From Bradyrhizobium glycinis (GTDB lineage: Bacteria > Pseudomonadota > Alphaproteobacteria > Rhizobiales > Xanthobacteraceae): 64,000 bases of DNA. A program made the position numbers and the translations under genes. Of this stretch, positions 45,743 through 55,152 are shown piece by piece. The notes beneath the pieces were generated by a model. That model ran no database searches, was not told the origin of the DNA, and saw only the letters and a program-made list of their open reading frames with translations. The stretch is from NCBI RefSeq assembly GCF_016031655.1, contig NZ_JACCHQ010000034.1:1-64000 (forward strand), in the 5' to 3' direction. Each line of letters begins with the position of its first letter. Within the stretch, counting starts at the first letter, position 1.

Positions 45743-48700
45743 AACGGGGGACCATCAGCACGGTGCGGTCGATATTTGCGTTGCTCAAATCGGCCGCGAC
45801 TAAGGAAGCATCCATCAGGTCTGCGCCATAGAGATTTGCATGGCGCAGGCTCGCGCCTTCCAGGTTAGCCTCGTTGAGATGCGCCTCAAGCAGGTTGGCC
45901 GCATAAAAGTCGCTGCCGCGCAGATCGTTGCCCGTGAAGACCGCGCGTTTCAGCGATGTCATTCGGAAGGTGGTGCGCGCGAGGGTCGACTTGCCGAAAT
46001 AAGCCCCATTCAGTCGAGCCATGGTGAAGTCGGCACCGCTGAGGTCGGCCGTCTGGAAGGAAAGCGCCTCGGCGCTGCTGCGGCCGAATCGAGCGTCGTG
46101 CAGATCGACATCGCCGATAAAGCTGACTTGGTCAAGTTGCGCGCCCGACAAATCGAGTAGGGCCGCTGTCACCTTGAGAAAGCAGGTTTGCTCAAGTCGC
46201 GCCCCAGCAAAATTCGCGAAAGATAACGACAGATCCATGAATTGTCCGCGCTCGAGGACAGCGTCCCCCCAATCGGTGTTATCGAGGACGGCTTTGATGA
46301 AGAGGCATTCACGTATTTGCGCAGAGCGGAGAGTCGCCCCGATCATCGGTACCTGCAAAACCTGGAGCTCGCCAAGATACGCTTGGTCGAAGCATGCGCC
46401 CACCATGCGTGAGCCGAGAAGATTGGTGCGCACAAGCTGGCTGCCCGCGAAACGCGTTCCGCGGCAGTCGGCTTCACCGAGATTGGCTTCGGTGAGATCA
46501 GTCGCGCTTAGATCAGCGTTGATGAGCGTTGCGCCGGTCAGTGCGGCTTTCATCAGCTTCGCACCGGCCAGGTTCGTCCCGTTCAGCTTCGCGCCTTCAA
46601 GAAAAGCGCCGGAGAAGTCCGCGTTCGCGAACCGTCGCCCAGAGAGGTCGGCGCCGGCGAGATCTCGACCAGCAAGCTGGCCGCCGCGTCGGAACTCCTC
46701 TTCCACCAGATCGCCTAGCGCGCGTGCGACAGACGGTGCCAGCCTCGCTTCGGGGTTGAGCGGCTTGGGTGAGGCAAGCCTCGCGGCGGCCATGCCGGCT
46801 GCCAACTGGCCTTCCGCTCTATCGATCTCGGTCCGTAGGACAGTCACCGCTTTTGCAGTCTCTGTCTTCGCTGCGGCGATCCCTACTCCGGGCTCGTTCC
46901 TGTTTACCGCTTGACGGGTTGCACTCGATGCCTCAAACGGTGCGCGATCATCGGACAGTAATCCAGGACGGACCCTTCTGAGCGCCGCTTCAGCATCGGT
47001 GAGGGCCGTACGCGCTCGGTTGGCGGCGTCAGGCGGTGGATCGGAGGCCTCGATCTGCGCCAGTATCTCGTCAATGGTTAGGCGCGGCAGAGCCTCTGGC
47101 GTGCCGCTCCGCGAGTTTTCCGGCAGGTCCGGCTCAGGGATATCGGGAAGCAAAAAGGCATCGTCCGATATCGCGTTGCGTATCGGCTCGAGCGGACGTC
47201 CCGCCGCCAAGTCAAAGAAACGAGCATGCGCAAGTTCGAATTGTTTTTCCTCGTCGAGCGGTTGCGTTGCCGTGCCAAGAACAGCACCGCGCCAGTCTTT
47301 CGCCCGAGCAAGCTTGTCTTCGATATCCTTTATGAGTCCCGGATCAGTATCCGGCAGCTCAGAGAATGATGAGACCTGGTCAATGCTTGCCTCCATCGAC
47401 TGCGCGGCATCCGTAGACGAGATTGCGGCAAGCACGGCGTCAATATCGCTCGGCGCGGCGCTTCCGCTAGCAACCTTTTCATAGGCTGCACGTATCGGTC
47501 GATATTGGGCCTCAAGCCTATCGACATCAGATTCTGCTTTTGCCCGGACCGTCTCCAGCGCGTCGAGGATCTCGGACAATTCGATCTCGCCGCTCTCGAG
47601 TTCCTCCGGCAACAGTGCGGGAATGCTCGATGGTTCGATCGAGGGTATCTCGATAGTCGGACGCAGCGAAGGCGGGAGCTCGATACGTGCGAACTCCTGA
47701 TCGAGCGCCCAGCGCATGGAGGCCAGCTGTTCCGTTGCGCGCTGTTGGGCAAGATGCCGACGCCGAGCTGTACGACGTTCGCGTTCGGCAGTCGAAATCT
47801 CAGGTGCAAGTTGACCTTCCAAAAAGGGATAGCGTGGAGCGCTCTCTGGATCTAGCCGCAGCCGCCGAACATTCAGATAATGATCGAACGGCCGCGCCGG
47901 TTCGTGTCGTTGTTCGTAAGCGACCATAATGTCGCTAACGTCGCTGCCGTCCAATTCCTGCACGGCAATTGCTGCGCGGTAGATCATGACGCCGCGGCGG
48001 GCTCCTGCGAACAGCCACAGAGTATCTATGCGGGTCTGAAGTTCTGTGACGCCGCGCCCCGCATCGTTCCAGCCGATGAAGCAGCGCACGCGAAAGGTCG
48101 GCAGGCGGCCTTCGATCAACGGATGTTCGGCGGAGAAGTTCTGCAGCGCGTAGGGTTCTCCGCCGCAGATGAAGCCGCTCAAGCGCTGGTCTGGCGGGGC
48201 GAGCAGAAAAAGTCGCGGATCGGAATCGCTCGCCAGAGCAGGGGCAACTGATTGCAGCCACGTTGCATCATAGGTGCCCGCGTACCGCAGGCGCTCAATG
48301 TTATCAAGTCCCATTGGTCCGAAGGTTGCGGGTGGTGCGATCGCCTCGATGAACTGAATAGCGTGCTCGGGGCATTCTATATTGGGTAGGGCCACCAGCT
48401 CGCCGGCCATGCTGCGCCGGAGAGCCTCATGCCCGGCCCCGAACCGGTTCGCTGCGCAGCCAGGCCCGCCAAATGCGCGTTGGTGAGTGAGCGGCATTTG
48501 CTGGAATGGTCGCGCGTCAGTCGGTCGCCAGCCGTTGATGGTGGTCTGCCAATAGCGGTCGCCCGTCACCAAAAGGTGCTTCTGGATCGGTCCGAGTGCC
48601 CAGCCCAACATCATCCGCTCGGTCGTCCGTCCCTCAGGCGCCGCCGCATGTCCGCTGATAAGCAGCTCGGCTTGCGGCTTGGGCATACCAATGTCGAGAG

Positions 48701-48884
48701 GGGTGCCGGGCGGAAGCTCCTTCGCGGCCATCACCCAAAGCTCCTGCTCGCTCTGCAGACGATCGGCGCCCGGGTTGGAGAGGTCGAACATCGCGAAGAC
48801 CGAAATGATGAGGCTCGCCCCTGGAGGACGACGCTCGCATTTGGTTAACAGACCCAGTGTGCGGGGCTTTACAAGAATGGGCAT
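45732..48884 (-). CDS. DUF2169 protein with C-terminal pentapeptide repeats
   Basis: The form from ATG 48884 has 1050 residues and starts MPILVKPRTLGLLTKCERRP, as DUF2169 domains do. ATG 48977 would add 31 residues that do not resemble the family. DUF2169 covers about residues 1-300 (GDRYWQTTINGWRPTDARPF, LTHQRAFGGPG, LRYAGTYDATWLQSVAP). A helical, acidic middle (about 320-660) follows, and pentapeptide repeats fill 680-1050 (GRDLAGADLSGRRFANADFS). It is the first gene of the leftward operon that also encodes pentapeptide, PAAR-like, tip, DUF3540 and TPR proteins. DUF2169 proteins act as adaptors in T6SS cargo loading. Confidence 0.85.
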   Translation of the reverse strand: MPILVKPRTLGLLTKCERRPPGASLIISVFAMFDLSNPGADRLQSEQELWVMAAKELPPGTPLDIGMPKPQAELLISGHAAAPEGRTTERMMLGWALGPIQKHLLVTGDRYWQTTINGWRPTDARPFQQMPLTHQRAFGGPGCAANRFGAGHEALRRSMAGELVALPNIECPEHAIQFIEAIAPPATFGPMGLDNIERLRYAGTYDATWLQSVAPALASDSDPRLFLLAPPDQRLSGFICGGEPYALQNFSAEHPLIEGRLPTFRVRCFIGWNDAGRGVTELQTRIDTLWLFAGARRGVMIYRAAIAVQELDGSDVSDIMVAYEQRHEPARPFDHYLNVRRLRLDPESAPRYPFLEGQLAPEISTAERERRTARRRHLAQQRATEQLASMRWALDQEFARIELPPSLRPTIEIPSIEPSSIPALLPEELESGEIELSEILDALETVRAKAESDVDRLEAQYRPIRAAYEKVASGSAAPSDIDAVLAAISSTDAAQSMEASIDQVSSFSELPDTDPGLIKDIEDKLARAKDWRGAVLGTATQPLDEEKQFELAHARFFDLAAGRPLEPIRNAISDDAFLLPDIPEPDLPENSRSGTPEALPRLTIDEILAQIEASDPPPDAANRARTALTDAEAALRRVRPGLLSDDRAPFEASSATRQAVNRNEPGVGIAAAKTETAKAVTVLRTEIDRAEGQLAAGMAAARLASPKPLNPEARLAPSVARALGDLVEEEFRRGGQLAGRDLAGADLSGRRFANADFSGAFLEGAKLNGTNLAGAKLMKAALTGATLINADLSATDLTEANLGEADCRGTRFAGSQLVRTNLLGSRMVGACFDQAYLGELQVLQVPMIGATLRSAQIRECLFIKAVLDNTDWGDAVLERGQFMDLSLSFANFAGARLEQTCFLKVTAALLDLSGAQLDQVSFIGDVDLHDARFGRSSAEALSFQTADLSGADFTMARLNGAYFGKSTLARTTFRMTSLKRAVFTGNDLRGSDFYAANLLEAHLNEANLEGASLRHANLYGADLMDASLVAADLSNANIDRTVLMVPRYVN

Positions 48885-49424
48885 GAGGCCGGCCGAGGCG
48901 ATGTTGGTTTCGTACCAATATTTCTGGATCGTGACGAACTTTCGGCCCCAACATCCAATCGCGTCTTTGTGCCACATACCAACTTAGGTAGGCAGCCATT
49001 CAGCACCGCGTTACATAAGTGGTCGCTCCGCACATCGACGGTTTGATGGTCGAGGTAGCCGGGATTTGCTCCTGAGGAATCATCGGCCCGCAAGGCTGCT
49101 CGAGCGCCAGATAGGGATCAGAGTGCGCCTCGCCGAAAAGTACAGGCCGTTCTGTCAGCACAAACCGATGCTTGGTACGATTGCGAAATCGCCTCCGCGG
49201 ATGAAGCCGTTGGCGCACGCGGCGCCGGAATGATCACGTTCTGCGCGGAAGGCCTACGTGGTACGGCCCGTTATTCGAAGCTGCGCGCTATATTCTTAGC
49301 AGCCTACGAGCCCGCATGAAATCGTCGAAGGAGGGCGGGTGTCAGGCCGTAAAAGCCAGCGATCAGCCGTGGCAAATTGATCGAACATCCGGCAAACGCA
49401 GATCCAGATGGGAAAGGATGGCTC
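48885..49424. other. Divergent intergenic region, no gene seen
   Basis: It separates the leftward spike-accessory operon from the rightward otsA-like gene. No RpoN element of acceptable quality was found on either strand. Confidence 0.4.
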
Positions 49425-51164
49425 GTGAAGCTCGTCGTGGTCGCGAACCGGGTTCCCGGCAGCAACGCCCTTGAACCAAGGACAGGGGGGCTCGAGGCCG
49501 CGCTGGTTCCCGTGATGCAACAATCCGGCGCAATTTGGGTGGGGCCGAGGCGGCCGTTGGAGGTTGAATTGCCCGTCGTGGCGCTCGGCCGAGGCAAGCT
49601 CGTGAGGGTGGATCTGCCTGCCGAGGATTATCGCCGCTATTACGAGGGCTTTTCGAATTCGGAACTATGGCCGGCGTTACATTCGCTGACGGAGTGGGTC
49701 TCCTCTGCGGCAGGTGATTATATTAGCTATCGCAAAATCAACGCTCTCATGGCGGACGCGCTGCTTGATTACACAGACGGGGGCGCGTTCTGGGTGCATG
49801 ATTATCATTTCCTCACGCTCGGCGCCGAGATGCGTGATCGGGGCGTCGACCGACCTATCGGCTTCTTCCTCCACACGCCATGGCCGGCGCCCGACGTGCA
49901 GCTGGGACCGCATCGTCGCGAACTTACTGAATCGATGCTTGCGTATGATTTGGTGGGCTTTCAGACCGATGAGGACCGGCAGAATTTCCTTGCCTGCGTT
50001 CGTGCCGATCTCGACCTCATACCCAGCGAAGACAGTGTTGTGATTTCACACCGTGATGGCATCACAAGATGCCAAGTATTTCCGATCGGCATAGATACAG
50101 AAAAATTTGCACAATATGCTGCAGACGCGAGTTCGAATGCCGATGTCTCGTCGCTACTGGAAGGTCTCGATCGTGAGAAGCTTGCCATCGGCGTCGACCG
50201 GCTCGACTACACCAAGGGTATCGACAATCGCGTTCGGGCTATCAATAACGTTTTGAACAAAGACCCGCGCAGCATCTGCCTTTTGCAGATTGCGACCTTC
50301 TCGCGATCCGGCATCAAGAGCTACGATGACTATCAGCAGGAAGTTGCGGCTCTTGTCGACTATGTAAATGTTCACCATGGCTCGGATGGCTGGGAGCCGA
50401 TCCGTCACGAAACGAGGCCTCAGAGTCAGCCGGTGCTCGCGGGTCTGTACCGCGCCGCACGCGTCGGCGTGGTAACATCGTTGCGTGATGGGATGAATCT
50501 TGTAGCGAAAGAATATGTTGCTGCGCAAGACCCCAGCAACCCCGGCGTGCTCGTTTTGTCGAAACTTGTCGGCGCGGCCAAGGAACTCGACGGGGCGCTG
50601 CTCATCGATCCCAACGACATCGAAGACATAGCAGAGAAGATTTCGACCGCACTTTCAATGTCACTGCCCGAGCGCATCTGCCGCTGGGAGAAGATGATGG
50701 CGAAGCTTCGAGCGTATCCCATTCAGAAATGGTTGGCGCACTTTATCTCCGAGCTGGAGAAAAGTTGGGCCGAGAAACTCGCAAGACAGAGCCCGCGAGA
50801 TGTGGGGGAGTCCAGCCGTTCCAAAAGAAAGGCCGAGGGGAAATTGGCCGGAGGCGGAAGCCATTTTGACCCGCCGCGGCAATTGACATTCCCAGCATTC
50901 GGTGTACGGGCCAGGAAATTAAATGAGGATTTCACCCACATCGTAGGCTTGGGCTGGAATCACGGTCCTCAAGCGGCTCCAGACGTCCTGCTCGGCGCGC
51001 TGAATAGCGTAGATGCCATCCCGAAGCCGTACCAGCCTATGACAGATATTTACATCCATGGTCACCCGTACATGGCACAGTTGGCTGCAGGCATGAGGGA
51101 AGTGACGCCCAATAATCCGCTAGGCGCTAACGTTATTCTCATACCTCGACTTAAGGGCGGCTGA
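49425..51164 (+). CDS. Trehalose-6-phosphate synthase (GT20) with a C-terminal effector-type module
   Basis: The 579-residue protein starts from GTG 49425 (AAAGGA 7 bases upstream), so it begins KLVVVANRVP like OtsA; a TTG at 49377 is less likely. GT20 motifs are intact: NRVP with R9 near the start, HDYHF (125-129), HTPWP (150-154), RLDYTKG (259-265), DGMNLVAKEY (355-364). The GT20 domain ends near 455. A basic, low-complexity linker follows, and residues 502-579 are the module shared with the SUMO protease and metalloprotease genes (DFTHIVGLGWNHG, IYIHGHPYMA, TPNNPLG). OtsA normally stops before such an extension. The enzyme would make trehalose-6-phosphate from a nucleotide glucose and glucose-6-phosphate. 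No otsB was seen nearby. Confidence 0.88.
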   Translation: MKLVVVANRVPGSNALEPRTGGLEAALVPVMQQSGAIWVGPRRPLEVELPVVALGRGKLVRVDLPAEDYRRYYEGFSNSELWPALHSLTEWVSSAAGDYISYRKINALMADALLDYTDGGAFWVHDYHFLTLGAEMRDRGVDRPIGFFLHTPWPAPDVQLGPHRRELTESMLAYDLVGFQTDEDRQNFLACVRADLDLIPSEDSVVISHRDGITRCQVFPIGIDTEKFAQYAADASSNADVSSLLEGLDREKLAIGVDRLDYTKGIDNRVRAINNVLNKDPRSICLLQIATFSRSGIKSYDDYQQEVAALVDYVNVHHGSDGWEPIRHETRPQSQPVLAGLYRAARVGVVTSLRDGMNLVAKEYVAAQDPSNPGVLVLSKLVGAAKELDGALLIDPNDIEDIAEKISTALSMSLPERICRWEKMMAKLRAYPIQKWLAHFISELEKSWAEKLARQSPRDVGESSRSKRKAEGKLAGGGSHFDPPRQLTFPAFGVRARKLNEDFTHIVGLGWNHGPQAAPDVLLGALNSVDAIPKPYQPMTDIYIHGHPYMAQLAAGMREVTPNNPLGANVILIPRLKGG

Positions 51165-51734
51165 ACGCGCGTCGTCTCTTGTAATTGGCGCCTTCTGCTT
51201 GAACGGTCGACATCAAAGGTCTTGTCATGCGATGTCGTCCTATCGGCCGTAGCCTGCTAGAGGTCCAAGTTCGGGATGGTTGACGAATCGAGGCCGTAAT
51301 CGTCCTTGAATGCATTTGGCTAAACGTCCTTGCCAAAATCGCTGCGCAGTTTACCGCGATTTGTGCGAATAGAGCGGCTCGGATCCGGCCCAAAATCGGC
51401 ACAGGGGCGTTTGTCGTTCGTTCGCTCCATAATCATTCACCTGTTGGAACGTCGCTTCGTAGAGATTTTCCCAGCACCTCCGCCAGCCCCGTCGCAGAAC
51501 TCTTCGCACCAACCCACGGCAGCCGTTTCCCTTTTGCCGTGAATGCCTCAGGCGTGTGGCTGCGTCGTCATGCACCGCTCGCTCGATTTCGATGATCATC
51601 GAGCGTTGGCAGGAGTGCGTTCTGTCGAGCCAAATGGCGTCAAGTGCGGGGCGCCAAGGTCCACGCTCCACCTTTGCTCCGCCTTGGACTGGAAGCGAGG
51701 ACGTGGCAGCGGATTTGGAGATAGCTGCGCCTAG
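51165..51734. other. No recognisable gene
   Basis: Overlapping short ORFs on both strands have no motif. The last bases lead into the decayed peptidase copy. Confidence 0.4.
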
Positions 51735-52103
51735 CCGTTCGGCGCGCTATTTGCGTAGCTTCGAGCCTCGATCTAGCGAATGCTGTCAAGTGCGAGATAT
51801 ACAAGTGAATGTTTCGCTTGCCGGCCAACAGCACAGCTATGGCGGACAATTGAACATGCGACCAGATTCTTGCTGAAAAATCTGGCCGCAAGGGATTAAC
51901 GCTTGTTGCGATGCCTCCGCTTGTATGGTGTCACACTACTCTCGTCCGGGCTCGTTTCTGCCGTTAAGACGATTGGGCACGAGGGCCGATCTGGGCTGCG
52001 CTGCGTCGGCCTCAGGAGCTCTGCATGTAAGCGTAATGACTGGTCTGGAAGCAAACACGTTGTACTACAACGATCGTTGAGACCAGCGCGCAAGCTGATT
52101 AAC
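51735..52103 (+). pseudogene. Decayed copy of the papain-like cysteine peptidase
   Basis: It matches the intact gene at 22.46-23.05 kb. SARYL, then VSLAGQQHSYGGQLNM (versus VPLVGQQHGYGGQLNL), then a stop. The DNA around the catalytic cysteine is still recognisable (CGCTTGTATGGTG versus TGTGCTTGCATGCTG). GCACGAGGGCC, ATCTGGGCTGCGCT, ATGACTGGTCTG and TGTACTACAACGATC follow in the same order. About 110 bases between the cysteine and the CACGAGGGCC segment are missing, and frames are broken throughout. It sits directly after the modified otsA gene. Confidence 0.8.
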
Positions 52104-52264
52104 TTAATTGCGATCCGCGGTGAACACGCCCCCGAAGTTTAGGCCCGGCTTTTGCTGGGACGGATTGAGTTTGAATCGTTCGCGCTGGAATTTCAGCATT
52201 TGCAGATGTATTCAAAGGATGTGAGGCCGTTCAGGGTCTTCAAGTCGGCGACACGAAGGGAATT

Positions 52265-53839
52265 TTGGGAGTGGCTGATGAACCCGCGAGGTTGCCGCTT
52301 TCGACGGAGTTTCGGTTGGGAGTGGACTTGGTTAGCCAATTGCCAGCCCGCAATTGGAATACACCTAGCCCGCTCCAGGGGAGGCCGTGGCCCGCTTATA
52401 TGCCTGAGCAAAGTGTACGCGCGCCTGCGGCTCCAAATTTAGCAATGTACGTTCGAGCTTGGCAGCACGGCGACCAACCCGCATCGCCCGAGCTCAGGGC
52501 CGCAATGCTCTCCAACGGAGTACTGCCGGGCGCATCTCGGCCGGAAACGAATTTCACGATCGGGCACGTGAACTACACGGCCATGTTCCGCCTAATAGGC
52601 AGACCAGACGAGATAATCGTCCGCCAAGCAGATACGTTATTGCCCCGCGTACATAACGCCAATTCCGGCAGTCTTAGCGGACGTGATCATTTGCTTCCAA
52701 CAGAAGACAAGGATTCGAGGGCTACTCGGCCTACTAGCCGTCCCCTAAGGTCGCCCGTGTACGATATGGAGAAGTACATGACAGCCGATGGGAACGTTCG
52801 TGACTCTCTCAAGCCGGCGTTGCCTCATCTCAGGAGCCTCACGTCTGGCAGGCACGAACTCCAATCAGTTTGGCCCAGGCCCCTCATGATGGGGCGTCGA
52901 AGAATGGATACTTATCTCGGCGACGCCCGCATCAACGACATCGACAGCTATATCAATTTTAATTTGTCGTCGCTAATCAATTCTTCAAGCCCCAAGGGGG
53001 TCGAGGTACACGGATCACCTCAACAATTGTACAACTACGCAGACATTGTTGCGAGGGACCATGAACGAGCGAAGGGCTTTGTCCGCGTCACCATCCAGAA
53101 ACTGGAAGCCTATCTCGAGTCCCTCACGCGCGAAGACGTGGAGCAAGACGTGAAAGCGGCCCTGAGCCAATATTTTGGTATCGTGGGCACGAGCAAACAG
53201 GACGTCGCCGACATCGGAGAAATCCTCGCGAACTACAGGAAGGTGGCCAGCTATCTCGATCGCGACGAGCCACTAACGCGAGCGCAGCGTTTTAAGGCGT
53301 TGTTTGTCGATGTTCCTCTTTATCGGATTCGGCCGAAATCAAATGTCACGGTGGCTTACGTCAGGGGCGGCCCCATCTGCTGGCCGGACTGGCGCATCGT
53401 TCCGCGCTCACTGCGGTTACGTTCGGTCAGCTCGGGATGGTCCGGTTTGGGCCTTTTTCTGGCGGGAGTGGGCGCCTACCAACGCGGTTCTGCGATGCTC
53501 CTTCGCGAAAGGTCTGTTGAGCAACGGCACGTAGAGCGTGCTGTCGCGCTAGGTGCGGTGTTGCTCGGCGGATTGGCCGCGACATTGATCGGCGCGTCTT
53601 ATGGGATAAGTCAACTCAGGCGCTTGACTTCCGAGAGCGGTATCAATCTGCACGAAGGGCACTTCGCCTACTCAGATCGCATCCGATCCTCAACCGTCGT
53701 GCACGAGGCAACACATCTGTTGTTTGCCACCGACGACCATGCGTACGAGCACGAACAAAGATTCATTTGCCTATCGACAACCCAACACATGACCAACGCC
53801 GATAGTTACAGCCACTTCGCTGAATGGATCAGCCGATAG
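52265..53839 (+). CDS. Aspzincin-type (M35-like) metalloprotease effector candidate
   Basis: The 524-residue frame is open from TTG 52265; ATG 52400 is an alternative and the true start is uncertain. Residues 56-127 resemble the shared module (AWQHG, LSNGVLPGASRPETNFTIG). The C-terminus has the complete aspzincin set: HEATH at 480-484, TxDxxY (TDDHAY) at 489-494 and NADSY at 511-515, as in deuterolysin and lysine-specific endopeptidases. Two hydrophobic segments near 402-420 and 433-455 precede the protease domain. No cleavable signal peptide is present. The protein ends only 10 residues after NADSY, short but with all ligands. Confidence 0.72.
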   Translation: MGVADEPARLPLSTEFRLGVDLVSQLPARNWNTPSPLQGRPWPAYMPEQSVRAPAAPNLAMYVRAWQHGDQPASPELRAAMLSNGVLPGASRPETNFTIGHVNYTAMFRLIGRPDEIIVRQADTLLPRVHNANSGSLSGRDHLLPTEDKDSRATRPTSRPLRSPVYDMEKYMTADGNVRDSLKPALPHLRSLTSGRHELQSVWPRPLMMGRRRMDTYLGDARINDIDSYINFNLSSLINSSSPKGVEVHGSPQQLYNYADIVARDHERAKGFVRVTIQKLEAYLESLTREDVEQDVKAALSQYFGIVGTSKQDVADIGEILANYRKVASYLDRDEPLTRAQRFKALFVDVPLYRIRPKSNVTVAYVRGGPICWPDWRIVPRSLRLRSVSSGWSGLGLFLAGVGAYQRGSAMLLRERSVEQRHVERAVALGAVLLGGLAATLIGASYGISQLRRLTSESGINLHEGHFAYSDRIRSSTVVHEATHLLFATDDHAYEHEQRFICLSTTQHMTNADSYSHFAEWISR

Positions 53840-53950
53840 CCACCGGGGTCAAGCCAGGTGCGATGCGCGCCGGTCAGGTGGCCGGAAAGATCGGTGACGG
53901 CGATCATCGCCGGCCAGGTCTCGGTCGGACTGTGGTCGTCGGGCCGGTAG
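53838..53950 (-). pseudogene. Toprim/DUF7146-type protein fragment
   Basis: Leftward translation gives YYRPDDHSPTETWPAMI followed by AVTDLSGHLTGAHRTWLDP, a segment typical of the primase-like (toprim/DUF7146) proteins of integrative elements. Nothing else of the gene remains. It abuts a DUF2493 fragment on the other strand, so two pieces of an integrative-element module were joined tail to head. Confidence 0.5.
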
Positions 53951-53959
53951 TAGCAACGC

Positions 53960-54415
53960 GAGTCAAGGTCAACCACCTCAATTTGACGTCCGCCATGATC
54001 GACAGCCGCGATTTCCTGGCCGCGAGGAAGCGCGCGAGTACCCAGGTGCTCCTGCCACTCGGCCCAAATATCGCGCTGACCGGCGGGCTCGACTTCAATG
54101 ATCACCGGCTAGTCTGGGCCAAGCTCGATCAGGTGCACGCGAAGCACCCGGACATGGTGCTGTTGCACGGCGGTTCGCCCAAAAGGCGCCGAACTGATCG
54201 CGGCCAAATGGGCCGATCATCGCAAGGTGCCGCAGATCGCGTTCAAACCCGACTGGACGAAGCACGCCAAGGCCGCTCCGTTCAAACGCAACGACGCGAT
54301 GCTGGAGACGCTCCCCATCGGCGTGATGCACTTCCCCGGCACCGGCATCCAGGACAATCTCGCCGATAAGGCCAAGAAGCTCGGACTCCCGGTCTGGAGG
54401 TACGGCGGCACATAG
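53960..54415 (+). pseudogene. DUF2493 (SLOG-type) protein, 5'-truncated and frameshifted
   Basis: The frame reads AMIDSRDFLAARKRASTQVL, IALTGGLDFNDHRLVW and HPDMVLLHGGSPK. A one-base shift near 54184 (CCCAAAAGGCG) follows, and the sequence resumes as VPQIAFKPDWTKHAKAAPFK through FPGTGIQDNLADKAKKLGLP. The nucleotide-binding segment GGSPKG is split by the shift. Such genes are common in rhizobial integrative elements beside toprim genes. The 5' half is missing. Confidence 0.75.
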
Positions 54416-54484
54416 ACGCCGCCATCGTCTTGCAAAACGACAAGCGAGCTGAGAGCTCAATCGCGGCACAAATATGGAGCAGGC

Positions 54485-55152
54485 TCAGGCGTCCTCGTCA
54501 TAATAATGCGAGTCATCAATGGCGCCCGATGTCTCCAGCTCCGGCCGCCTATAGCCGATTCGACCGGCCACACGCTCAAACGTCATCATCGTCGTGAAAA
54601 CGATGGAATCCCCGCTGAACGGCTTATCCGGATCGTTCTCTCCATTGAGGGGCGCCTGAGACGTTTGCCACGAGCACATCGTTTCCGACGTCGAGACTTA
54701 CTTTATCGATATAAAGCTCGTCAAAAAAAGCGTTCGTCATAGCCATCTCACCCGAGAGAGCGTCCTCGATCGATGGGATCCTCTTGAATGAAGGACACGT
54801 CGATATGCTCCGCGAGATCTCGGGTGTACCACACGTCGCCTGTAAGGTAGCCGTTTGCACTGAGAAAGCTGGACAGCTGCGACGCCAGTTCGTCAACGTC
54901 GGGTAGGCCTGTGGGAAGACCATTGAGCTGCTGCAGGCGCTGATCCATCAAGCGCAGATCAGGTATTAGGATGGCGGCTTCGTTCAAAGCAGAAACCTGG
55001 TATTTGGGCTCGGCCCTTAAAGCCGCTGCGGTGCAATAGCCAAAATACGCTGCGACGATCTCGTGAGCGTGACCTGACCCAAGCTTGCTTCCGGTCAGAT
55101 TGTTCAACGTCGTACGCAGAAAGTCTGCGCATTCCTTTTGGATCGTAGACAT
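54485..55152 (-). pseudogene. Hypothetical protein, broken by two frameshifts
   Basis: The first part (134 residues from ATG 55152) reads SGHAHEIVAAYFGYCTAAAL and ILIPDLRLMDQRLQQLNGLP. The frame then changes near 54770 to DALSGEMAMTNAFFDELYID and again near 54665 to GDSIVFTTMMTFERVAGRIG, ending YYDEDA at 54485. Joined, these give about 220 residues of a family seen in proteobacterial genomes whose function I do not know. Confidence 0.6.
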
